7,938 nt of DNA, taken from positions 1-7,938 of the forward strand of contig HF995255.1 in assembly GCA_000432275.1 (NCBI GenBank), given 5' to 3'. Below are positions 1 through 6,625 of the stretch, in pieces (the first letter of the stretch is position 1; every line of letters starts with the position of its first letter). A model generated the notes under the pieces. It did no database searches and was not told the DNA's origin. It worked only from the letters and a program-made list of their open reading frames with translations. The stretch is from Proteobacteria bacterium CAG:495 (GTDB lineage: Bacteria > Pseudomonadota > Alphaproteobacteria > RF32 > CAG-239). The translations under genes and the position numbers were made by a program.

Positions 1-3000
1 GCGCATTACAGTAGTTCTATTATTTCCTACCAGACTATTGTCATTATATAATCCGTCAGTGCCGTCAACCTTGTTAGCGTTAAATTTAAATATTCCTTCC
101 TTTCCTTCATTAATATGCTCGGCAAACTGTGTTACCGCATTAACAAAGGCACTATTGCTTTCGCCGTATAGGCGGTCATTGGGTATATATAAAGTTTTGC
201 CTTCACCATTTATATAAGGATGCAGCAACAATCGAGAAATTTTCTTTTGCGGATTTTTGGAATTAAAACCATAAGCAATAATTGAGCCTTGACCGATAGA
301 ATCATCAACATAGCGATGATTTAGCCCTACCGCATTCATACAACTTTTCCAGTTTTGATACGTAGATTGTTTGGCTAATTCTGACGGACGAACCGAAAAT
401 TCTATACGGTCAATTTCATTTGCCGACAAATCTTCTCCCGTCGAACTGATTTTACCCTGTTCAGACTCTTTGGCTATAATTGACGACTTCCCGGCATAAT
501 CTTTGCTCAAATTTTCAGCATTGGCAGCAACCGTCTGAAAATCAAAATTCTTTCCATTCATTTCCTCGCTAAAACGATTAAACAATATTTCATCGTTCAG
601 AGCATTACGAAGAGCTAAATTACGCTTGTCACCGGCTTTACCGCGAATCATTTTGAGTTCGGTAAACTTGGCATAATTACCGCCAGAGATAACAGAGAAC
701 AATTCATAATCAGCAGCGTCAAAGCTTTCCGGTTCCGATTTTATTTTGTTGAGAAATTTCTCAAGCTGTTCTTGTTTGCCTTTAAAAAACTTCTGAACAT
801 TAACCGGTTTGCCCTTGATAAGAAACTGGTTTGCTTCGGCATCAAAATCTACACCAAACTTTTTATACTTTGCAATCGTACCGTTAATAATTCCGACAGC
901 AGAATTCTCGCTGCCTTTTGACAAATCAACGATGATATCTTCCAATTGGCCTTTATCATTATAAAAGATTTCCGGATAGTCAGGATTAATCTGCCGACGC
1001 AATTCAACACCGCTTTTCAGGGTATTGTTAATTTGTTGTCTTAAAGTCGGGGCACTTTGATCTCGATTATCAAACGTACTGCCAGAAGCATTTGCTTGCT
1101 GGTTTTCAATCATTTCATCGCGATAGTCAAAAGCAAACTTTTGCATTTGTTGCGGCGTGATATCCGGTTTTTGCAGTTCGTCGATAATTTTTTGAGCCAC
1201 GACATCTTCATTAGCACTGTATTGGCGGCCATGATGAACCGTGGACAATGTTTGCGCATAAAATTGGCTATAATACGGATGCGTTTTATCTATCCCGGCA
1301 ACGGCAAGAACCTTTTCTGCCTGCTGACGATTTCTGCTCGCAATCTGCTCTCTCTCAATGTCTCGGGTGGACGTAACCTGATAGCGGCCGTTTTCATAAA
1401 CAACACGTTTAAGGCCAAGAACATCTGAAGGAGCATTTTGCACCTGACCGTGACGTAATCCGTGGCGAATACCGGAAATACTTGAAACGGCCAGTCCCAT
1501 AAGATTATTCTCTGCCAGATCGCCAACGTTTTGCTGAAGCTGCAAAGCACCCATCATCGCTAAATCTCCGGCAAGAGAAAGCGTGTAGTCGGTTCCTTTA
1601 TCCGCAATCATTGCGGCAACCCGGCTGCTTCCGTTATTAATTAAATTTTTAGCCAGTTTTCCGCCTGTAGCCCCCGCAGCAGAACCAATAGCAAAACCGG
1701 CAATATCCATAGCCAAATCTTTATTACGGCCGATGATTTCATTATAATCCACATTGTCGCGGGTCAAGGCTTCCGTATAACCGGCAATACTGCGCGCACC
1801 CATGCTGGCAACCGAAATACCGGTTCCGGCCTTGCTTACCATCATTCCCAACGGTGCTGCCGGCGGTGCAACAAACGCAACTACGCCCCCAACGACGGTT
1901 AATGTCATACCGGCTGCCGCGCCAACATTGGAAACCCGGTCTATTACCTCAATATTATCGTTAACCATTGCCTCGGCCAGACGAGCCGAACTTTGGCTGC
2001 CTAAAGCCCTTTGATAGTTTTGGCGATAATTATTAATATATTCGCCCAAAGGTTTGCCATTTAAAACTTTATTCAACTGCTGTTCCTGCCGAGTGCGCCC
2101 TGCTTCTAAAACCTTTTGCAGAGCATGGCGTTTTGCGGCCGGTTCCGAATAAGCCGAAGTGTCAATCCTGATATTGTTTTGGGAATCCCGGAATAACCGA
2201 CATTGCGTTTCCGAATCGTTGATTGCTTGCTGCAAATTAATTTCTGCAGCGTTATCCTGCGGGGATGCGGCATAAAAATTATGGTAAAGCTGTTCAATTC
2301 CTTCGGCTAGTGTATTCGGATCTTTGTTTTCGACAACCTCAGAACCAGCCCGAACAAAACTTTGATATTTGTTATAAGCTCCCTGCGCTACAGACATTTC
2401 AGCGGCAACCCGATCAAAACGTTCAATATTCTCAGGTGAAAATCCGACACCTCTTTCATTGAGATAAACTTCCTCAAACGTTACGGGATCACTGGTATTG
2501 TATTCTTCTGATGCCGTAAATTCAGGCATTGGCTGCCGAATCGACGTTTTATCCTCCGGACTGCGCGGCTGATTAATCTGTTCGGCCTGACGAACATAAT
2601 TGTTTATCAGGCGTTCAAAAGACGCATCGTCAGCATTGAGAACCATTTGTTTGAGGCGGGAAACCCGGGACAAGTCTTTTACCTGTTCAAGATTCAGGCG
2701 CATACTACGCTCGACATCTTCATAAATTTCTTTTTTTCGGGCTTCGTCAATCTTAATGTTACTGCGACGCAAACGAGCCATTGTCAATCGAATCATACGC
2801 TCTTTGCTTTCGATATAGTAATCTCTTTTGGTCAGCAGCCCGGCATTGGCACTGTTAAGCGCCAACAGCCCGGCAGCCTCATCTGTGACGGCGTAACTAA
2901 CATTGCGGGAAGACAAGTCATCATTCATAAAATTTTTGTAGAGATCATAGATATCGGAAATGATGCCGCGATCTTCATTTTTAAGAATATTATCGGCACG

Positions 3001-3057
3001 AAGCAGATTTTCTCCGATACTTTCCATTGCACTTAAACGGCTTTCTGCTATATCCAT
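1..3057 (-). CDS. Very large protein of unknown function, 5' 1019 codons, C-terminus beyond left edge
   Basis: Reading the minus strand from ATG 3057, all 1019 codons to base 1 are open, with no in-frame stop, so this is one partial gene. The start is supported by GGGAG (complement of 3065-3069) 7 bases upstream and a TATAAT box at 3088-3093. A GTG directly before it is less well spaced. I see no signal peptide. Residues 1-360 are charged and mostly helical-looking, with Arg/Lys/Glu-rich stretches (about 80-140). Residues 378-530 are rich in Gly and Ala, with hydrophobic runs at about 379-405 and 448-467. Residues 540-890 are soluble and polar. Residues 898-1015 form a distinct module: W903-x-S-C906-M, then GSIIAYG (924-930), SRLLLHPY (941-948), RLYG (962-965) and YND (about 1004-1006). 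I do not recognise a named family. Size, layout and isolated promoter would fit a secreted effector, polymorphic toxin or mobile-element protein, but that is inference. Confidence 0.9.
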   Translation of the reverse strand, partial: MDIAESRLSAMESIGENLLRADNILKNEDRGIISDIYDLYKNFMNDDLSSRNVSYAVTDEAAGLLALNSANAGLLTKRDYYIESKERMIRLTMARLRRSNIKIDEARKKEIYEDVERSMRLNLEQVKDLSRVSRLKQMVLNADDASFERLINNYVRQAEQINQPRSPEDKTSIRQPMPEFTASEEYNTSDPVTFEEVYLNERGVGFSPENIERFDRVAAEMSVAQGAYNKYQSFVRAGSEVVENKDPNTLAEGIEQLYHNFYAASPQDNAAEINLQQAINDSETQCRLFRDSQNNIRIDTSAYSEPAAKRHALQKVLEAGRTRQEQQLNKVLNGKPLGEYINNYRQNYQRALGSQSSARLAEAMVNDNIEVIDRVSNVGAAAGMTLTVVGGVVAFVAPPAAPLGMMVSKAGTGISVASMGARSIAGYTEALTRDNVDYNEIIGRNKDLAMDIAGFAIGSAAGATGGKLAKNLINNGSSRVAAMIADKGTDYTLSLAGDLAMMGALQLQQNVGDLAENNLMGLAVSSISGIRHGLRHGQVQNAPSDVLGLKRVVYENGRYQVTSTRDIEREQIASRNRQQAEKVLAVAGIDKTHPYYSQFYAQTLSTVHHGRQYSANEDVVAQKIIDELQKPDITPQQMQKFAFDYRDEMIENQQANASGSTFDNRDQSAPTLRQQINNTLKSGVELRRQINPDYPEIFYNDKGQLEDIIVDLSKGSENSAVGIINGTIAKYKKFGVDFDAEANQFLIKGKPVNVQKFFKGKQEQLEKFLNKIKSEPESFDAADYELFSVISGGNYAKFTELKMIRGKAGDKRNLALRNALNDEILFNRFSEEMNGKNFDFQTVAANAENLSKDYAGKSSIIAKESEQGKISSTGEDLSANEIDRIEFSVRPSELAKQSTYQNWKSCMNAVGLNHRYVDDSIGQGSIIAYGFNSKNPQKKISRLLLHPYINGEGKTLYIPNDRLYGESNSAFVNAVTQFAEHINEGKEGIFKFNANKVDGTDGLYNDNSLVGNNRTTVMR

Positions 3058-3087
3058 CACAATTCTCCCGAACAGGAATAATGTTTT

Positions 3088-3093
3088 ATTATA
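3088..3093 (-). promoter_or_regulatory. Probable -10 box of the giant minus-strand gene
   Basis: On the minus strand this reads TATAAT, a perfect sigma-70 -10 consensus, about 30 bases upstream of ATG 3057. This would give a short leader of about 24 bases containing the GGGAG ribosome binding site. No good -35 is visible at 16-18 bases upstream (the best there is TATACA), so the promoter may be weak or need an activator. Confidence 0.45.
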
Positions 3094-3192
3094 CCTTATT
3101 TGGCAAACAATGTATAGCACAATGGTAAAAAAGCCTTTAAGGGGCATTTCCGACGGAAACATCCGGCATTAGCGAATCTTTAACATTTGTTT

Positions 3193-3201
3193 TGCTATAA
3201 T
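3193..3201 (+). promoter_or_regulatory. Extended -10 promoter of the amidohydrolase-family gene
   Basis: The sequence TGCTATAAT matches the extended -10 pattern TGnTATAAT exactly. It ends 27 bases before the GTG start at 3229. No convincing -35 lies 17 bases upstream, which is typical for extended -10 promoters. It faces away from the TATAAT box at 3088-3093, so the roughly 100 bases between them form a divergent control region. Confidence 0.5.
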
Positions 3202-3228
3202 TTGTTAGCTTAGAAAAGGAAACGAAAC

Positions 3229-4116
3229 GTGGCCGAAAAAAAAATCGATTTTCGCGTAAACTACAAAAAGCTGAATATCTTTGAGGAGTTTAACACCAAA
3301 GACATTCAGTTTCCGGTGGTATTGTCTTCTCCGCACAGCGGCAGAGACTTTCCGCCCGAGTTTCTGGCCAACAGCAAACTCAGCGAAGATGAGCTGCGCA
3401 GCTCAGAGGACAGCTTTGTCACTGAAATCGTCCGACAGGCTTCCGACGCCGGAATTCCGCTGCTCAGCATGAATATTCCCCGGACTTTTGTGGACGTTAA
3501 CCGCGATAAAATCGAAATCGACGAGCAAATGTATTTCAATGCGCCGCAAAATCCCAACAGTTCCGGCAGCCGCCGATGCCGGGTGGGACTCGGCGTGATT
3601 CACCGAATCGTCTCGCAGAGCAAAAACATTTATGACGGATTGATTTCCTATGACGAAGCCATGGAAAGAATCAAAAACGTATATGACCCTTATCATAAGC
3701 GATTAAAACAGCTGGTGGACAAATGCGTCCGCAAGTTCGGCCTCTGCGTTTTGATTGATTGCCATTCCATGCCATCCATGATTTGCAACATTATGAACGA
3801 GACCCGGCCGCTTGACTTTTGTTTGTGCACTCTATTCGACGAGAGCTGTCCGACCCAGATATCCGAAAATTTAAGCCGGGAGCTTGAAAAAAAGGATTAC
3901 AGGGTTGAGTTTAACCGTCCGTATGCCGGCGCTTATATCGCTTTCAACTACTGTCAGCCGCGCAAAAACATTTTCACCATTCAGCTGGAGATTAACCGCA
4001 GCTTGTATATGAATGAGAATGTATTTCAAAAAAACGCAAATTTTCAAAAGGTTAGCGATGATGTAAGCCAGGCGATTATCCGACTTGCTAAAATTTTGCT
4101 GGATTTTAAAAAATAA
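3229..4116 (+). CDS. N-formylglutamate amidohydrolase family protein
   Basis: This 295-residue protein has the family's characteristic motifs in order: SSPHSGRDFP (33-42), the acidic pair E60-D61 in SSEDSFV, R85 with D89-x-N-R92 and D98, GLGVIHR (120-126), Y155-H156 with L159, the strong D177-C-H-S-M-P182, N229-x-PYAGAY, and E254-I-N-R-S-L-Y-M. The His and acidic residues probably form the metal site. Characterised members hydrolyse N-formylglutamate to glutamate and formate, the last step of one histidine-degradation route. Length matches the family and the protein looks complete and cytosolic. The start is GTG, with AAGGA at 3216-3220 spaced 8 bases away, and a run of nine A directly after the start. 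No hut genes adjoin it, so the family call is firm but the substrate is open. Other formyl- or acyl-amino acids, or small peptides, are possible. It appears to be transcribed alone and away from the giant gene. Confidence 0.9.
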   Translation: MAEKKIDFRVNYKKLNIFEEFNTKDIQFPVVLSSPHSGRDFPPEFLANSKLSEDELRSSEDSFVTEIVRQASDAGIPLLSMNIPRTFVDVNRDKIEIDEQMYFNAPQNPNSSGSRRCRVGLGVIHRIVSQSKNIYDGLISYDEAMERIKNVYDPYHKRLKQLVDKCVRKFGLCVLIDCHSMPSMICNIMNETRPLDFCLCTLFDESCPTQISENLSRELEKKDYRVEFNRPYAGAYIAFNYCQPRKNIFTIQLEINRSLYMNENVFQKNANFQKVSDDVSQAIIRLAKILLDFKK

Positions 4117-4351
4117 TTGTGCTATAAACCCCCTTGTTTTTGCGATCTGCCAAGAATAATTTATATGTGCAGGTCTTTGATTTTAACTATAAGCAATGAT
4201 TGTTTTATTAACAATTTGGGAGTTTATAAGTTTTTTTTGATAACCAACCTCAAGACGATATTCTAAAAACTTTTTCACGCCTTAAAGCAAGTTGAAATTG
4301 GCATATTTGTTGCATAAGGGATGCTTGTGGCCGTTTTGGGGGAGCAGAGGG
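4117..4351. other. Intergenic region between the amidohydrolase gene and the transglycosylase operon
   Basis: This is the largest gene-free stretch in the window. It is AT-rich and holds a small inverted repeat, ATTGTT (4199-4204) with AACAAT (4210-4215). A run of eight T at 4231-4238 follows, but 15 bases away, so it is not a canonical terminator. It also holds a candidate promoter at 4237-4264. I see no convincing small ORF or RNA gene. The reading frame of the next gene is open from a TTG at 4292, but the true start is judged to be 4352. Confidence 0.6.
4237..4264 (+). promoter_or_regulatory. Candidate sigma-70-like promoter of the three-gene operon
   Basis: TTGATA at 4237-4242 matches the -35 consensus at five of six positions. 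It is followed after 16 bases by TATTCT (4259-4264), which matches the -10 at four of six. The predicted transcript would have a leader of about 80 bases before ATG 4352. The match is moderate and the region is AT-rich, so chance is a real alternative. Confidence 0.3.
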
Positions 4352-5101
4352 ATGCGAAGTTTCGTATCAAAAAATTTAATGTTTTTGTTAATATTGCTGA
4401 TGTTAATTCAGCCAGTACAAGCTCAGGCCTACTCCGAAGTCAGAGACGACGCCTTGGTTTGTATGGATGCCACACAAAAATTTGAAAAAAAGTATCAGAT
4501 TAAAGAACACTTACTCACTACCATCTCGAGTGTCGAAACAGGAAGATGGAATGCCAAGACAAAGCAAAAAGTCGCTTGGCCGTGGACCGTAAACGCTCAG
4601 GGCAAAGGAACTTACTTTGAAACCAAAGCGCAAGCCGTCCGTGAAGTCAAACGCCTGCAAAAGGCGGGTGTCAAAAGCATCGACGTCGGTTGTATGCAAA
4701 TTAACCTGGCATATCACCCAGATGCTTTCAAGAGTGTCGAAGAAGCATTTGACCCCGAAAAAAACGTTGAATACGGGGCAAAATTTTTGAAAAACCTTTA
4801 TGCCAACAGAGACAATGACTGGATTAAAGCCGCCATGGCCTACCATTCCAGCGTTCCCCGGAAGGCTCAGAGATATAAAAAGAAACTGGTTTCAGCTTAT
4901 GAAATGGTCAAGCAGGCTCAAAACAACCTGAACACAAAGTTGTTCGGAAAAGTTGAACAGCCTAAAACAAAAAAGCTTGAAACTGAATCTGTCTATGCTA
5001 AGAATAAAAGAAGAATCGAACAGACGGTTGCTCAAAAAGCCAATGCGTGGCGTCAGGCAAAGCTGGAAGAGTACCGGAAAAACAAGCAAAGACAGAATTA
5101 A
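4352..5101 (+). CDS. Secreted lytic transglycosylase-like protein
   Basis: The 249-residue product starts with a classic signal peptide: basic n-region MRSFVSKN, hydrophobic core at about 9-19, and a likely cleavage after A24 or A26. The mature part resembles the SLT/lysozyme-like fold of lytic transglycosylases, which cut the glycan strands of peptidoglycan. E62 in SSVETG sits where the catalytic Glu is expected. WPWTVN (76-81), GCMQIN (113-118), N138 with YG (141-142), and AYHS (163-166) with Y175 follow in family order. C37 and C114 might form a disulfide. Residues 176-249 are a Lys/Arg/Gln-rich, probably helical tail. ATG 4352 is preferred over an in-frame TTG at 4292 because it has GGAG (4341-4344) 7 bases upstream and places the signal peptide at the very N-terminus. 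It acts in the periplasm and could serve wall remodelling or opening the wall for a secretion machine. It is first in an operon, 9 bases before the next gene. Confidence 0.85.
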   Translation: MRSFVSKNLMFLLILLMLIQPVQAQAYSEVRDDALVCMDATQKFEKKYQIKEHLLTTISSVETGRWNAKTKQKVAWPWTVNAQGKGTYFETKAQAVREVKRLQKAGVKSIDVGCMQINLAYHPDAFKSVEEAFDPEKNVEYGAKFLKNLYANRDNDWIKAAMAYHSSVPRKAQRYKKKLVSAYEMVKQAQNNLNTKLFGKVEQPKTKKLETESVYAKNKRRIEQTVAQKANAWRQAKLEEYRKNKQRQN

Positions 5102-5110
5102 CAAGGGATT

Positions 5111-6625
5111 ATGGCAGACTATACGGCAGAGAACGGCTTTTACTGGAGGCCTTTAGGCGGTAACAATATTGACCAGATAAGCGGCCACTGCTACCAGTAT
5201 ACGGATGTCATAAAATCAAAAAAAGAAATATCCCGGACGACAATCATTGTTGACTTGGGAAAATTTGACAATCATCAGGCCTTGGGCATAAAAAATTCGG
5301 CAGCGGCGGTTCCAGACATCAGAGAACTGCTTAACAGCCGGGATTTACTGCCCAAGGCTATTTTTATCACCCATTCCCATCCCGATCATCTTAACGGAAT
5401 AGTCCACTATCTGAAGGCAGGCTACGTTTTGCCGCCCCTGTACGGCGGCAGATATACCAAAATGATTTTGGATGAGCTGTATGAGGAGTTCGGGTTAGCG
5501 CAAAAACGCCGTCCCATGTTCCAAGTCGTCGCCGACGGAGACATCATCAGCCTGGGCAGCCTGGAAATTGAGGTTTTGTCTTCTTCCCATACCTGTTTTG
5601 ACAGCTTCGGACTGATTATAAAATCCAAATACGCAACGGTATATCATACCGGCGACATGAAAATCGATCGCAGCACCTATTTCCGCAAGCCAACCAACCT
5701 TAAAAGGATTAAACAACGTGCCCAAGAGATTGACTGTGTAGTTGCGGACTTTTACGGCGTTACCGAAGACGGGTTTGCCGTCAAAGAGGTGACGACGTTT
5801 AAAAAGCTGGTTGAACTGATAAAGAAATCCCGCAAGAAAAAGATTTTTATTCCGGTATATCCCACACATCCGGAAATGTATATTATGGCCTTTCTGGCAG
5901 CATTGAAACTACGTAAAAACGTCATTTTTTACGGCAACAAGGATTTTTACAGCTACCTAAAGCTGATTGTCCGATACGGAATTTCGTTTGAAAAAATGGC
6001 GGGCAAGAGAATAAAAGTTCTGTTTAAGCCGGACGAAGAGATTGGAAGCCTCGACGACAACTATGCCGTAATCGGGACTTACAACGATTTGGGGCCGTTT
6101 TGCAATGAAAACAAGGACGCTTACGGGATTATTACCGCAAAAACTTTCTTCAACCCGCTAAAAGGGCAGCTTAACTCCCGCAACATCCCGTTTGCCAGCG
6201 TGGAGAACATTCCCGAATTGCAGGGATACGGACACGGATTTTTGGGCGATTACGAATATTTGAACAATATTTTGACTCACCCCATCTTTATCCCGACCCA
6301 TTGCCCGGCATATGTTACGGACAGTTTTCGCGAGCTGGCGGAATGTCTGGAGATGAAGCTCATCAGCACAACACCGCACAATAATGACGTTTACCGCCTC
6401 AGCGGCAAAAGCTGCGAACTGGTCAAATCAAGTCCCGCAACATGGCTGGTCGTCAACTATGACGACGATTATGCTTATTTTACCGAAGTATGGCAAAAGC
6501 CAACCTCCGGCGAAGGTTTTCTGAAGAGAACCATAAGTTCGCGCCGCTGCCGCAACAAATTTAAAATGTTCATCCATCAGCGCCAAAGAAAAGGAACATC
6601 TCATGGAATTAAAGAAATACACTAA
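5111..6625 (+). CDS. RNase J-like metallo-beta-lactamase / beta-CASP protein
   Basis: This 504-residue protein follows the RNase J plan. The metal-binding motif H88-S-H90-P-D92-H93 is followed by NGI. H160 in SSSHTCFDSFG and D182 in HTGDMKID supply the next two metal ligands. D213, H375 (YGHG) and H397 (PTHC) fit beta-CASP motifs A, B and C, and NNDVYRLSG near 425-433 matches the RNase J region that follows motif C. RNase J enzymes are endo- and 5'-exoribonucleases of RNA decay and maturation. This one is shorter than the usual 550 or so residues. It lacks most of the C-terminal domain and has a short basic tail instead. The central beta-CASP part (about 245-345) is clearly diverged. It is cytosolic by sequence. 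AAGG at 5103-5106 lies close to the ATG, and the upstream stop is only 9 bases away, so coupling is likely. RNA is the likely but unproven substrate; DNA or another phosphodiester is possible. Confidence 0.85.
   Translation: MADYTAENGFYWRPLGGNNIDQISGHCYQYTDVIKSKKEISRTTIIVDLGKFDNHQALGIKNSAAAVPDIRELLNSRDLLPKAIFITHSHPDHLNGIVHYLKAGYVLPPLYGGRYTKMILDELYEEFGLAQKRRPMFQVVADGDIISLGSLEIEVLSSSHTCFDSFGLIIKSKYATVYHTGDMKIDRSTYFRKPTNLKRIKQRAQEIDCVVADFYGVTEDGFAVKEVTTFKKLVELIKKSRKKKIFIPVYPTHPEMYIMAFLAALKLRKNVIFYGNKDFYSYLKLIVRYGISFEKMAGKRIKVLFKPDEEIGSLDDNYAVIGTYNDLGPFCNENKDAYGIITAKTFFNPLKGQLNSRNIPFASVENIPELQGYGHGFLGDYEYLNNILTHPIFIPTHCPAYVTDSFRELAECLEMKLISTTPHNNDVYRLSGKSCELVKSSPATWLVVNYDDDYAYFTEVWQKPTSGEGFLKRTISSRRCRNKFKMFIHQRQRKGTSHGIKEIH

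Noticed and set aside
1057..3172. Several short open frames of 63-129 codons on both strands across 1057-3172
   Set aside because: All but the 5' end of the last lie over the continuous 1019-codon minus-strand frame in other frames, show low-complexity or unnatural composition, and lack good start signals. They are shadows.
3402..3696. Minus-strand open frames inside the amidohydrolase-family gene
   Set aside because: They are antisense to a gene with clear family motifs and show no motifs of their own.
4199..4238. Inverted repeat ATTGTT/AACAAT followed by a T8 run as a terminator for the amidohydrolase-family gene
   Set aside because: The stem is only six AT-rich pairs and the T run starts 15 bases after it, so it is unlikely to be an intrinsic terminator.
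4292..4351. An upstream TTG start that would add 20 residues to the transglycosylase-like protein
   Set aside because: It has no ribosome binding site and would push the signal peptide away from the N-terminus. ATG 4352 has GGAG at a 7-base spacing.
5422..5869. Minus-strand open frames of 68 and 124 codons inside the RNase J-like gene
   Set aside because: They are antisense to a well-supported gene and have no ribosome binding site or recognisable domain.
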